The position numbers were made by a program, and so were the translations under genes. A DNA stretch of 64,000 nt from Nitzschia sp. pyKryTriq1 (Eukaryota > Bacillariophyta > Bacillariophyceae > Bacillariales > Bacillariaceae): NCBI GenBank assembly GCA_956465555.1, contig OY101118.1:2749751-2813750 (forward strand). The letters are read 5' to 3'. The notes beneath the pieces are model-generated. The model made no database searches and was not told where the DNA came from. It worked only from the letters and a program-made list of their open reading frames with translations. This document shows positions 19,893 through 30,580 of the stretch, in pieces. The first letter of the stretch is position 1. Each line of letters opens with the position of its first letter.

Positions 19893-22179
19893 GGTTCTGT
19901 TGCGACAAAAATACCGAGCAGGAACAAATCAATGACATAAAAGAAGTAAGAAAAGACTGATTCGATCGATCAAGGAGCGCCACTCAACAACAGGGAGCAT
20001 GTATTCGTACCTGAATTATTTGGTTTGGGGCAAACGGGGATTTGCTTTCTTCGAAACTGTTTTAATGAGACTTCTGAAATGGATCTCCAGATTTTTTTTT
20101 GTCGGTCGTCGAAAAGATTGGGAACTGAGAATTGGTCGTCGGGCGAAGGGCGACGACGGTGTGTTGGTGTGCAACTTCGTGCGCATCGGAGATCGGAGTG
20201 CCCAATGATGTCAATTTCGATTGGTTGGATGACGTGGGCATCTCCATCCCCTTTCCAATGGCGGACGAACGGCCCCGAAAGAACAGGGATGGGAATCTGG
20301 AGCATGGTCCGCGACAAAATAATTCATGGCCTAAAACATTGTTATTTGAAAATTCATGATGCCAATGAACTAATGGTATTTTGTGCGACAGCACTACGTT
20401 CTAAAATCTGTCGTTAAAAACAAATGTTTTGAAAGATCGAAAACGATAAATCTAACCCCCTTCGCCTGGGAATACTTGGATCCAGAAAGCCGCGACAGTC
20501 GAATGATACAAGTGCAAAACCTCTCGAACTTGGCCACACGGTCATAACAACCTTTACGCTGGTGGTACTACTGGACTGTACCGTACCAACATACGGGTAC
20601 AACGCAGTATCTTTTTGCCGGGCCGAGGCCTCGTCAGAGGGAGAAAGTAAGGCGAAGGTTCGGGCACTACGGTATTGCGCATTTCTCGTTGCCAACACAT
20701 CGGCCTCGTCGTCAAAAATGCAAATCTGCAATTTCGGCTGTTTGTGAAGAATCATCATCAAATGCAACGACGCCACGGAACGAGATAAACAAGAAAGCAA
20801 CGAGCCAAGCAAGAAAGTGCGCAACGAGCCAAAAGAGAAAGTCTCGGAGTTGTCGCTCATCCCGACATTCCGTCAGGGAATGTTTCTTAGTTTGTCAGCG
20901 AGTAGCACGGTACAACCACCGCACCCTCCGACCAAGCAAGATTGGATTGAAGCAGTTGTGATTGAAACTTCACAAGCACAATACGACACGCGGCATGTTA
21001 TTGTTGAAAATACTCTAGTAATACATAATCACACCGAAGCGAATCGCCAGTAGTAGAGCTAATACTGGAAAAAAAACTTTTCTGCTTGCTGCTTGCAATG
21101 TTTTGATTTTGTCCTGCTGGCCACTTTTATTTTGGCTCCTTGTTGGTCTTCCAGCGTCCAGCAGTGAGCTGACGTTGACATTATACTTGTATAAAAACAA
21201 CAATATTTCGTTTCCATTAGTTCATGCATGGTACCGGTACGATTTCTAGTATTCTTCGGACGAATAGCAGGCTGCAGTAGATACTACAAAAATTGCAGCA
21301 GTAGTATGAGCTGCTCTTGCCACAGACCACCGGTAGTACCAGCACTCCACGTGCTAGCTAGCTAGTAGTGGGGAGAAAGCTATCTAATGCAGTTATTCGT
21401 GTCGTTTTCACTCTACTACTACTAGCTCTCTCTACTACTACTACTACTACTACTACTCGAGAGAGAGACTACTACCCTCTAGCTAGAGAGGAGAGAAACA
21501 CTCCCTGCCTTGCTCGGGCTTGCCGTCCTTTCCTTGCTTTTTGATTGGCACGCCCATTTTTGGGCGATTGTACTCGTACGTACTTATTACGTACAGTCCG
21601 TAAAGTTCCGTGTTCCTTGCGACGTTCGACTGACGGACGAGATCATGCGATTTCCACGTGGAAACTGGAAACAAGCCATCGCCAATGTAATTCGCGGTAC
21701 GTGTACAATACGTACACGCAAGTACTGGTACCGGTACACTTCCTTTTGCGTTCATACAAAGTATCAGTATTGTCTGTCTGTGCACCGCCCTGTTTGATGA
21801 CACTTTTACCAAGCTTTTACTTTCAGTGATACCAAAAGACAACGCACGCGACACGCGATAAGAACAGAACAAAACGCAGTCGCAATGTTCCACTGTTGAT
21901 GCTTCTTGTAACGTTACTACCCAACAGAAAGAAGTACAGTATAACCTTTCACTTTATCTTTAATCTCTCAAACATCCATTGATTCCGATACCTCCTGCAG
22001 TTATATTTTTTAAAAAGTGTCAGAAAGTCTCTTTGTGGCTTTATATTAGTTTCAGCCGATCAAGTGCAAAGCCTCCTTCTAGCTACAGTACCTACTGGTA
22101 CAGTCAGTGAGTAGGAGCCAACCGCCAGCCGCCTTGTATCGTCCATCCTCCCACTGCTGCAGAAAATAAAATTGCGAGG
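19893..22179. other. Long intergenic region
   Basis: About 2.3 kb between divergent CPS (-) and PP2C (+) genes, with no supported gene. It holds the probable 5'-UTR intron of CPS (19897-20010), a (CTA)n tract near 21432-21456 next to CTCGAGAGAG-type palindromes, and GTAC clusters near 21230, 21570-21600, 21700-21745 and 22088-22100. An open frame on the minus strand (20414-20860) has a poor, Ser-rich composition and no recognisable motif. Confidence 0.5.
21432..21456. repeat. (CTA)n microsatellite
   Basis: Uninterrupted CTA/ACT triplets, flanked by CTCTCTCT on the left and CTCGAGAGAGAGAC on the right. Confidence 0.9.
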
Positions 22180-23637
22180 ATGATGTTCCATCCCACCAGT
22201 TTTTGGAATGCTGTCCTCCCGCTCTTATTATTAGCCTTGGCCCTGCCGGCCTCGTTCATGACCTTGGCGACTCCGAGACGGTCCTACTCCACCACCACTG
22301 CAGCGGCTGCCAAAGAAGTCGGCGAGGGCGGGACGAAGAACTGTCCTCCATACGGATGTCCCTTATTTCCGCTGGACGTCATTGCGTCAGAACCGGCGAG
22401 GACTGGTTTGGAGTTTCTACGAAAACATTATGATGAAGAAGTTGTCAAGGACCCGAACGAATATAGTAGGATGATGGAACTGTTGAAATCCGCAGGAAAT
22501 GAAGACAAGGTTGCTTTGACCTTGATGGGTTACAAAGGAGGTCCTCTGTCGGATCAAATCAATCAAGATTCGGCGACAATCATATCACCATTTTATGTTG
22601 CGGGAGGACTAGTCACTGCTACTGCCGATCACCCCGTGGAAAATGCTGCTGACGATGATGGTGATTTTAACACACAGCTACTGGGAATTTTTGATGGGCA
22701 TGGCAAATTGGGAGAAATTACGTCGGATCATGCTTCCAAAGCCATTCCTCGCTTTTTGTCGGCAAAATTGAAAGAACAGATGCAAATGCAGCAAGTTACT
22801 ACTCCCACTGCTCTGAAAGAATCGATTGTGAGCAAGGCGATTCAAGAAGCCTTTATTGAGGCCGATCGGACGGATCCGACGCAAGGTGTTGGAGGAGCGA
22901 CGGCGACCATGATTTTGCAACTGGGACACAAACTTTATGTGGCGAATGCTGGAGATAGTCGATCCTTTGTGGGTGTGTATGTTGATGGAACAGTCCATGT
23001 TGTCTATACCAGTCGAGAAGATAAACCAGATTTACCAGATGAACGACAACGTATTACCGAGGCAGGAGGTTATGTGCACATTCCTCTGAATCTCAAGGAA
23101 GATGTACCACGAGCTTACTACATCGATCCGGAGGGTCGACCGCGATTTGGATTGGCAATGAGCCGGACCATTGGGGATTGGAAAGTCCAAGGAGTCATTG
23201 CGGAACCAATTGTGGATGTCTTGAATGTGGCAACGATTGTCAATGGAGCCATTAACAATCACACGGCAGCCTGTAAATCACAAACGTCCTACACAATGCG
23301 ACGGAATACTTATCACGACGACGATGATGCGGATTGCACCCCACTGCATCCCAGTAAGGTTCAAATTGTTGCCGTTTCGGCCTCGGATGGAATGATGGAC
23401 TACTTGAAACCCAGCGAAATCGCCCGCGAGTTTGCAATATCATTTTTCGAAGACGACAGCAAGCATCCGTTTATAGTGGCAGAACATTTGATATTAAAAG
23501 CTGCCGAGGGCTGGGATACTGACAATTATGGTCAGTATCGAGACGACATTGCAGTGTCGGCCTGCAGGGTGATTCTCAACGACAAAATACTGGAGGACGG
23601 GAATCGCGCCAACGAAGAGGATCACGATGAGTTATAG
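22180..23637 (+). CDS. PP2C-family Ser/Thr phosphatase with hydrophobic N-terminus
   Basis: 485 residues, single exon; the start is ATGATG at 22180 or one codon later. A metal-dependent protein phosphatase with the PP2C metal ligands in order: NQD near 127, FDGHGKLGE near 171, GGATATMILQLGHKLYVANA and GDSRS, AMSRTIGDW, ASDGMMD near 401, and YRDDIA near 453. Residues 9-30 are strongly hydrophobic (VLPLLLLALALPASFMTLA) and are followed by RRSYSTTTAAAA. This can be read as a signal peptide or anchor, or as part of an organelle presequence. A CPPYGCPLFPLD motif after the presequence is shared with the PP2C at 35735-37081 (CHSYGCPYLPQD), as is LTLxGYKGGPL just before the first metal motif. It converges on another PP2C 202 bp away. 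Confidence 0.9.
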   Translation: MMFHPTSFWNAVLPLLLLALALPASFMTLATPRRSYSTTTAAAAKEVGEGGTKNCPPYGCPLFPLDVIASEPARTGLEFLRKHYDEEVVKDPNEYSRMMELLKSAGNEDKVALTLMGYKGGPLSDQINQDSATIISPFYVAGGLVTATADHPVENAADDDGDFNTQLLGIFDGHGKLGEITSDHASKAIPRFLSAKLKEQMQMQQVTTPTALKESIVSKAIQEAFIEADRTDPTQGVGGATATMILQLGHKLYVANAGDSRSFVGVYVDGTVHVVYTSREDKPDLPDERQRITEAGGYVHIPLNLKEDVPRAYYIDPEGRPRFGLAMSRTIGDWKVQGVIAEPIVDVLNVATIVNGAINNHTAACKSQTSYTMRRNTYHDDDDADCTPLHPSKVQIVAVSASDGMMDYLKPSEIAREFAISFFEDDSKHPFIVAEHLILKAAEGWDTDNYGQYRDDIAVSACRVILNDKILEDGNRANEEDHDEL

Positions 23638-23839
23638 AATAAACACTGCAATTTTTCCGTGAAAGACCGCGGATGTGCCTTTGGATCACAACGATCTCAC
23701 ATGTGCAGGATTTCTCCATTTGCATTTTATTTTTTGAAAGTCTAGACGGATTGTACTGATAGAAAGAACATGTCTTTGTACAGGTAGCTTGAAGCCTTTC
23801 GTATTAGTGGATCCAGTTCTTCTATTTTCGCGTCTGGTG

Positions 23840-25348
23840 TCATATTCGCAATCGATGCACTGCCAAGGAAATATCATCTCGATACGCATCTCCAAATGCA
23901 TCATTCATCCAGGCTTGACTCGACTGCAAAATCAGTCTCTCCGCAGCTTCCAGTGGCGAGTACTTCCCGTTTGGAGTCAGCAACTGAGACTGTGCCATTT
24001 GTCGAGCAATATCAAGTTCGGTGACCCGATCGAGTAGTCCATCCGAAGCCAAAATGACTAAATACTCCAATTTCGGATCCAAAGAGTTGATGGATATCAC
24101 ATCCGTAGTCGGATCCGCAATAAGGCCATAGGGATGCCCTTCAAAATCGCCCAAACTTCGAGACATTGCCAACCCAACTACATCAGGAGGATCACCTCCT
24201 ATAGGAATCATTAACCGTGCCGAGAAGTGGTTTGCTGGCGGATCCTGGACTTGACCACCCATTCCTTCGATGCGTTGTCGTTCCAGGGGGTCATTCGGCT
24301 TGTGGGGCTTGGTAGTATAGACAACTTTAACTTGATCGTGAGGGCGATCCACACTGACGACAAAGGCCATGGAATCCCCAACATTGGAAATAAATAATTG
24401 ATCGCGACGCTTCCAAATCGAAATGCCAGTACTTCCCGATCCCAATATGTTGGGCATGTTACCATTTACGGACAAGAAAATGTCTTTCAGTGCCACTTTG
24501 GTAGCCTCTATATCATCGCCTGACGATTGATCATTATTTCGTAAGGCTTCCAGCCGTTTCGGAAACTCAGAGATGGCATAATGCGAGACGACGTGACCCA
24601 GCTCTCCATGTCCATCAAATAGACCCATCCAAAACTCCTTCACACTTCCATCGGCAGCCACGTAGTCGCTAATGGCAATCCGATCTTGATTGGCTCGGAC
24701 TCCTGATACCGTAAACTTGTTCCCCTTTCGAGTCAAAACAACACAGTCTGGACTTGCAAAAGTTTGAGTGGGCATCATGACGTGTGGTTCAATGTGAAAT
24801 AGGGGTGAGTTGACCCCGCCCAACTTTGGTGGAATTATTCGGTACTTGGATTGCAAATCCATAAATGGCATGTGTATTCGAGTGACATGTTCATCATCTT
24901 GTCGATGGACATACGATCCCACTAATGGGTTTGCCGCCCACGCATCCATGGCAAAAAGATCCAATGGGTGACGATTTTTGGCGTCGATAGGTGGCATGGG
25001 ATCGGCGGGTAACCAAGGCAGCTTCACATCCACGGCGGTGGGAACACGGTCTTGGGTAATCCTAGTAGCATCTTTACCACGGTTCCCCCCACGGATAGTG
25101 TTGGAGAGCGCTGCTGTATTTTCCACTGTGGCGCCAGAGGATGATGATTCATTTGCAGCTCTAAATGAGAGAAATGTTCCAATATTCACCATGACGATCA
25201 TGCCGACCAGGCCCATCAGAAACAAAACCGCCAAACGGTCCGACGGAGTACAGCAGAAGGAGATTGTTCTCACAATGGGATTGCGATTCTTCTTGGGACT
25301 CTTGATATTGTTGGCAATGCGGGGCCTGGCCTGCTGTATTTGTGTCAT
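23840..25348 (-). CDS. PP2C-family phosphatase with N-terminal transmembrane anchor
   Basis: 502 residues, single exon, ATG at 25348. A basic cytosolic tail (1-38) is followed by one transmembrane helix at about 39-62 (LAVLFLMGLVGMIVMVNIGT), then a linker and a PP2C domain. Metal-binding motifs are intact: NQDR, LFDGHGELG near 243, VGDSMAFV, MSRSLGDF, ASDGLLD near 438 and YRDDIS near 494. The topology suggests a type II membrane protein whose phosphatase domain is on the lumenal or extracellular side, unless the membrane segment is part of a plastid or ER signal. It is a divergent paralogue of the adjacent PP2C at 22180 and of the one at 35735, but lacks their CxxYGCP motif. Substrates are unknown. 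Confidence 0.9.
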   Translation of the reverse strand: MTQIQQARPRIANNIKSPKKNRNPIVRTISFCCTPSDRLAVLFLMGLVGMIVMVNIGTFLSFRAANESSSSGATVENTAALSNTIRGGNRGKDATRITQDRVPTAVDVKLPWLPADPMPPIDAKNRHPLDLFAMDAWAANPLVGSYVHRQDDEHVTRIHMPFMDLQSKYRIIPPKLGGVNSPLFHIEPHVMMPTQTFASPDCVVLTRKGNKFTVSGVRANQDRIAISDYVAADGSVKEFWMGLFDGHGELGHVVSHYAISEFPKRLEALRNNDQSSGDDIEATKVALKDIFLSVNGNMPNILGSGSTGISIWKRRDQLFISNVGDSMAFVVSVDRPHDQVKVVYTTKPHKPNDPLERQRIEGMGGQVQDPPANHFSARLMIPIGGDPPDVVGLAMSRSLGDFEGHPYGLIADPTTDVISINSLDPKLEYLVILASDGLLDRVTELDIARQMAQSQLLTPNGKYSPLEAAERLILQSSQAWMNDAFGDAYRDDISLAVHRLRI

Positions 25349-25999
25349 GTTTGTTCTCGTTGCTGTTTGTATTTTCTGTGGTGGTGGTTGTGTGGATCAC
25401 TGGAATAAGGCAATGCCACCACTTCGTATATATAATATACTGTAGTAAAACCACTCGAGATGCTCCCGTCTTTCTTCCTCCTTATTTCCTTGAGCCTTTA
25501 ATGGCAAACTAAAAGCAGTGAACTACAAGCGGATCAGGTATCTGATGTAATCGTACTGTACCGGTAGAGACGCGACCCCCTCTCTACTTGGACTACACTG
25601 TGATGCTTTGGGCGCCTCCTCATCGCCTTCTTCGCATTTTTTTTGAATCCATCCAGGCTACCCGGCGGCGACGATCGACCATACTGTAGTCTATGATACG
25701 CAGTACATAGTACTTGAACCGGTACAGTACCAGTACTGTACGTGTACCTGTACGACAAAAGTGCGGCAATATTCCACGTGTAACACAAACAACCACGTAC
25801 CGCCACCGTCGGTGCACCATCCGTCTTAACGACTGAACGAACGAACGAACGAATGATGATGGAATGGCCATGTGGTGGGTACCAGTACCTGGTACGAGAT
25901 ACTACCTGTACAGTAGTCTAGTCTTCCAACTTCCAGTAGATTGATCACGTTCGTAATTTAATATATTAGACTCTATATTATCGTAGACCTCTGTACGTA
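25349..25999. other. Intergenic region with GTAC array
   Basis: Between two minus-strand genes, so it contains the promoter of the PP2C at 25348 and the 3' end of the next gene. No gene is seen. A (ACGA)n run is at about 25836-25853, with GTAC clusters at 25555-25565, 25700-25757 and 25877-25917. Confidence 0.5.
25700..25917. repeat. GTAC/GGTACC palindrome array
   Basis: Units such as CCGGTACAGTACCAGTACTG, ACGTGTACCTGTAC and GGTACCAGTACCTGGTAC, in two groups separated by about 120 bp. It lies 5' of the minus-strand PP2C starting at 25348. Confidence 0.65.
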
Positions 26000-27607
26000 C
26001 TACGACTTGTTCGATAATTCTGCTAGGACTGGCCCAAAGGGCGTCGCATCCCCACAATGCTGTGGACTAGGTCGACACTCTCCTCCTTGGTCCTCCTCCT
26101 CCTCATGACCATCATCAGTCCCACCATCACCACCTGTACTACTGCAATCGGGTTCAAATTTCCCTTCACATTCCATGGCTTCTTTTTGACGTTCTGAAAG
26201 GGTAGACCAGTCCCAAAAGGTATATTCTTTCCATATACTCCATTGATATTGTAGTTGAAAGGCGGCTGTCATCCAATGCCGTCTTGATGGGGTCGTATGA
26301 CTGCTACCTGTGCTTTTGGCAGAAGAAGGCGCCGTTTCACCAGATCTACTGCTGTTCCTGGCCGCAACGACGACGCCGACTCTATCAGTGGGTACAATCC
26401 TCCGAGTCATATTGTGGGCTTCTAACAGCCCACTCCAGACGACATCCCCAGCGTCGGGTTCAAAGATTATCGGATCGACACTTCCAGCCGATACTTCTTT
26501 TTCTAGTAGGTTCAGATGGTCCTGGAAGGACTTCATGATTGCTGGTGTCATTACGCCCACTCGAAAGATGATCCCCGTTGTGGAACTCTCCAATAGCTCC
26601 ACAGGAGGAGATGCGCGCCGTTCCACGGTATGTACAAAAACGTTTGGAAACTTGTCCAGCCACGACGACGAGGAACTTGTGATGCTGGTCGTGGTCCCAG
26701 CACTTACCACGCGTTTGATCTGGCGAAAGTGGGACCTCCAGTGGCCTCCCACTCCTGACAAGACAGCATTGGGATAATCTTGACTGGCCTCCACCAGAGT
26801 TTGTAATAATAGACGTAGCGAAGGAGGGTGATCGTGCTGCCAATGGCGGTCATCGAATACTATTATCCGCGTCTCGCTCCCATCAATCTCTCCTCGTTCT
26901 TCTAGTACACTTCCCGACGTAGCAGCAGCAACATCTTCTGCCTTTTGTTCGTCGTCTTCAGCAGCAGCGTCCATGTTGAGTGATGCTAATCGTTGTTCTT
27001 GATCCACGGCAGCAAGAGCCCCGGAAGTGATTGTATGTCCGTACTTTTTATTGGTGTACAGTATTTGGATTTTCTGGGTGTCACTACTACCAATACCAGC
27101 AATATTGATATCTGGCAACAGATGTGCAAGAGTTCCGTCCTCAATCGGGTCGCTCTTGGGCAGTATCAGATATACCATATCCGGAGAAAAGGAGGATGGT
27201 TGCTTTGTCACTAGAAGTGCTTGTAGGGTAGGTTGTAAGAGCGGGAGGTGTTTGGATGTAGTTGTCACCGCCACAACCACACGAGGGTACGTGGGAGTGT
27301 GCCACCAGATGGGCAAAATGAATATCGACAGGGGAAAGGAGATCATGAAGAGAATGGTGACAAAGTTCCGAATTCGCATTCCCATCGAAACGGGTCCTTT
27401 TGGCTTGTAGTGAGCATAGTCTCGATAGATGAGATGGGGGTTGATCATACGGCGGGGCGTTGTGTGGCTCGTCGGCGTGGGCGAAGTCGGTAGACGAGGA
27501 ATGGGCTGCGCCGCCGCCGCCACTCGTTTTCGAACACTTTGCCGACTTTTGATGGGACTACTGGAACCTAGGGGAACTTCGTGTTGATTCTTTGCAGCCG
27601 TCGACAT
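26000..27607 (-). CDS. Type II membrane protein, glycosyltransferase-like
   Basis: 535 residues from the ATG at 27607; the frame is open further upstream only from a GTG. The N-terminal 79 residues are cytosolic-like and rich in Pro, Ser and Arg. A membrane anchor spans about 80-102 (NFVTILFMISFPLSIFILPI). The following lumenal part starts with VVVAVTTTSKHLPLLQPTLQ, then ILYTNKKYGHT, and later IIVFDDRHWQHD. A beta strand followed by an acidic D-D pair is what Golgi glycosyltransferases of the GT-A type show, so such a role is plausible, but I cannot assign a CAZy family. The C-terminus (WSIWKEYTFWDWSTLSERQK) ends in an acidic, Gly-rich tail. It neighbours the fucosyltransferase-like gene in the same orientation. 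Confidence 0.65.
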   Translation of the reverse strand: MSTAAKNQHEVPLGSSSPIKSRQSVRKRVAAAAQPIPRLPTSPTPTSHTTPRRMINPHLIYRDYAHYKPKGPVSMGMRIRNFVTILFMISFPLSIFILPIWWHTPTYPRVVVAVTTTSKHLPLLQPTLQALLVTKQPSSFSPDMVYLILPKSDPIEDGTLAHLLPDINIAGIGSSDTQKIQILYTNKKYGHTITSGALAAVDQEQRLASLNMDAAAEDDEQKAEDVAAATSGSVLEERGEIDGSETRIIVFDDRHWQHDHPPSLRLLLQTLVEASQDYPNAVLSGVGGHWRSHFRQIKRVVSAGTTTSITSSSSSWLDKFPNVFVHTVERRASPPVELLESSTTGIIFRVGVMTPAIMKSFQDHLNLLEKEVSAGSVDPIIFEPDAGDVVWSGLLEAHNMTRRIVPTDRVGVVVAARNSSRSGETAPSSAKSTGSSHTTPSRRHWMTAAFQLQYQWSIWKEYTFWDWSTLSERQKEAMECEGKFEPDCSSTGGDGGTDDGHEEEEDQGGECRPSPQHCGDATPFGPVLAELSNKS

Positions 27608-28072
27608 GATATTATGATATGCTATGACCTCCACTATGGTACTACTGATGACGGAAGCTGAATAGGTTCAGGAGGCAGCCGTGGAAAGAACACGAGTAAT
27701 ATGGGTCATCATCATTGTCGTCTATTCGTCATTTGTCGAGACAGAAAACAAACTTCTTCTCGCTTCGCTCTCTGAATCCCGACGCAGTCACGACTCCTCA
27801 ATCCGTGACTGAAAAAGCTAATGCTATTGAAATTATTTGAAATACTACATGGGGGCATACATCGCACCTGCAACCTGCGACGGCTTCATCAATCGTCCGT
27901 AGATCATGGATGGAACTGATGGCAGAACCTTCGAATCATCATAGAGTAGTTCCAGTAGCTAGAATAGAAAGGGTGTTGCAAGACTATAATTAGCAACGGG
28001 AGTCATACGTCAGAACAGCAGTCTTACTTCCCGGTAGATCGTCACATACATACAAATTTGTTGTTATCGTCT
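27608..28072. other. Intergenic region
   Basis: About 465 bp between two minus-strand genes. No gene, repeat or RNA signal was recognised. Confidence 0.5.
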
Positions 28073-29876
28073 CTAACGAAGCATGCGAACACGAAGCATG
28101 CGAACACTATGATTGCTAGTACATTGGTCATAGTCATTCAGAGTCTGGTTCCAGTCTAAAGCTTCAAGCGACGCAGATTCCGCGTGAAATCCAATCTCGG
28201 AAAAGTTCTGACGATGATGATGATTCACGATCTTTTTCATGTCCCCCGCACAGTCCGGACAATTAGCGCGCCTCAGCGTCAATTCCAAGTCAATCCGAGG
28301 ATCCGAAAACACCATGCGAGTCAAATGATACACGTACATGTTGTTCCACAAGCGAGAATCGCCGGCATGCTTTGCTATGTGCCCTTTCAAGACGGTCCAA
28401 ATGATTTCGTCCAAGTCGACAAAGTTGTATCCCAGGCCCTTTTCTACGATGGTTTGAATTGCACGACGATAGCAAGGGTCGCGTTCGTCACTGGCAAGAA
28501 GCAGAGTCATATTCCCAAATTTGGTCGATATCGGGGTTATCATTTCTCCTCGCAAGGAACACATCAAATAGCGGTCTATCCGCGGCAATGCCGTATCGCA
28601 GACGGATACCGTGTCTCCCCGGCGAATGTGAAAAAAGGCCAATCCACTCCTCGCTCTCCTTGCGGGGGAATGACGATTATTTTGAATCAGGTCAAAGACT
28701 TCATCTACAAAATGCTGAGCAAGATCTGCATTGTTCCGTTCGACATATGGACAAGACCCGGAAACGACACCCTTTTTCTGTAGAATCGGCCAGGATGATG
28801 ATGGCGATGGTGAACGATGCTGCTGCTCTTCGTTATTGCCAAGCACAAACATTTCCGTAAAGTTGAGCATCCCCCAGTAGAAATGAGCTAGACGAATTTC
28901 CCAGACAAAACCCCGTTCGCCTCTAGCAGTGATCGACAAAGAACTGCTGACTCCTGCCTTCTGCTGCTGGTGCTGCTGAGCTTGGACGATAGTTTCCAAT
29001 CGAGCTACTTGTGAAACAATATCTTGGATGACCTCAGAGGCGTGCGGTGGGCCGGTCATTGTCGATAACTTGAGCCATGAAGATGGAGATTTTGCCGCTT
29101 GACTTATGTCGCTAGTATATTGTTTGAGCGCTTCCGTATTGTTGTCATCCAAGAAGGAGAAAGTGAAAAAATCCCGCCACAGCAGATCTTGCGGTACTGC
29201 TAGATTGTCATTGTGAATGATCGAAAGCTTGTTGCATGAGTGGAAGGAGAGTGGCAAAGGTAGAAGGAACCGACCATTTTTTTAAGCAAAGGAGAGAAGG
29301 GATGCAGCTATGAGATGACCCACCCGTTCAGGTGAATTTTTTGTTTGTCGTCATCAGTATATTTACGCACCATAGTGTAGGGCGGTGGGGCACGAACAGT
29401 GGCACAGAGGTAACCAGCCAAACTTGTAAAGAAGTCGAAAATCTCTCGTCGATCACTGTTGTAGGAGACAGGCCCGCCACGCGATGTGAGAGATGGCAAG
29501 CACCTTATCCACTACCGGTATCATTGAATACTCACTCGAATCCCTCCTTTCCCAAATGCTCCAGTACAATTTTGTTCCTGCGATGAGTGCATTGTCTTCG
29601 GCATGAATCAGAAGTCGAGGTCTCCAGCAGTAAAGAAGGTGCCCCCAACGAGGTGCTCCGAGGTGATTCCTCATCGTGATTTTCAACGAGCAAGGTTGCA
29701 GATCTATTGTCGATGGCCTTGGAAGAAAGCCCAATATGCGAGTAGTTGCCGTCCTTGCCCACCGATGGCAGAGTTGTGGCGAGAAAAACGAGAATCCAAA
29801 TCGTGACAACACTTAGGAGGATTTTTGCTTGTCGCGGAAACCTTGTTGGTCCTGTGGCCATGACTTCAAGCAGCAT
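28073..29876 (-). CDS. O-fucosyltransferase-like type II membrane protein
   Basis: Model with three exons: 29876-29536, 29455-29371 and 29227-28073; introns of 80 and 143 bp are GT-AG and all phases close, giving 526 residues. The start could also be the stronger-context ATG at 29861. A signal-anchor helix lies near residues 18-37 (AKILLSVVTIWILVFLATTL). The second exon supplies DFFTSLAGYLCATVRAPPPY, which joins in frame to LSIIHNDNLAVPQDLLWRDF. The catalytic part has AFFHIRRGDTVSVCD near 341, the H-x-R-R-G-D motif of O-fucosyltransferase-type enzymes, then LLLASDERDPCY. Such enzymes transfer fucose from GDP-fucose in the ER or Golgi; the acceptor here is unknown. The C-terminus ends in a 5-residue tandem repeat (VRMLR twice). 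Exon 1 is the least certain part. Confidence 0.65.
28078..28107. repeat. 15-bp tandem duplication at the C-terminus of the fucosyltransferase-like gene
   Basis: GAAGCATGCGAACAC occurs twice in direct succession (28078-28092 and 28093-28107), in frame, just before the stop codon. Confidence 0.9.
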
Positions 29877-30580
29877 CACCACTTGATCTCATAGCTAATG
29901 AATACAGAAAGTATGGTACTGTAGTAGAGACAAAGGAAGAACCTTGAAGAGGAATCTGAACTCTGAACTGTTTGAATATAGACTCTAAACTCTGAACTAT
30001 TTGAACATGGACATCGACAACAAATTATTGTGATTCTACTCTAAAATAACGCGAGTATGGGATGCCGAATGACGAACTCGTAGGAAGTACGGACGGACAC
30101 TAATCTATTACGGTTCCGGTTCCGGTACCATAGTACTGTAGAGCCCTCCAGAGAGACTCTCTACTTTGTTCCGGTAGAGACCACTCCTAACTATTAGAAA
30201 GCAGATGAGACACTACGAGTTCATGCTATGTAGTAGGGAGAAGAGCCATCTATCAGGGAGCCATAGGGACCCGCAAAAGAACGCAGCAGCTCTGACTGCA
30301 GCTCCCAGACAAAGATTACATCCCGAGGTGGATCATGGTGTATGAAACAATCTTTCTCTATTGCACGACGTTTGGGGCAGAAAATGCCTGCTGCCTCCAA
30401 GGAGCTAACACTAGACTTTTCTCACTCTAATGCTTGTAATAGTCTAACACTGAATGCTTAGTTCGTTTGTTATAATGGTTTCGCCAGTCTCATAGTAGCC
30501 AACAACGCATAATGGCAAGCCAGCGGGACGTGGTGTCATCGATACACCTGTGCTTTTTCGCTACTAAAGGTTCGAATCAT
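29877..30580. other. Intergenic region
   Basis: About 700 bp upstream of the fucosyltransferase-like gene and downstream of SOD. No gene is seen. It contains an imperfect direct repeat at about 29958-30008 (CTCTGAACTGTTTGAA and CTCTGAACTATTTGAA), a GGTTCCGGTTCCGGTACC run near 30110-30128 and CTCCAGAGAGACTCTCTAC near 30146-30164. Confidence 0.5.

Noticed and set aside
20414-20860. 148-codon minus-strand open frame in the long gap upstream of a PP2C
   Set aside because: It starts with ATG but has no motif, poor amino-acid composition, and no intron/exon context. It could be a real orphan gene, but nothing supports it.
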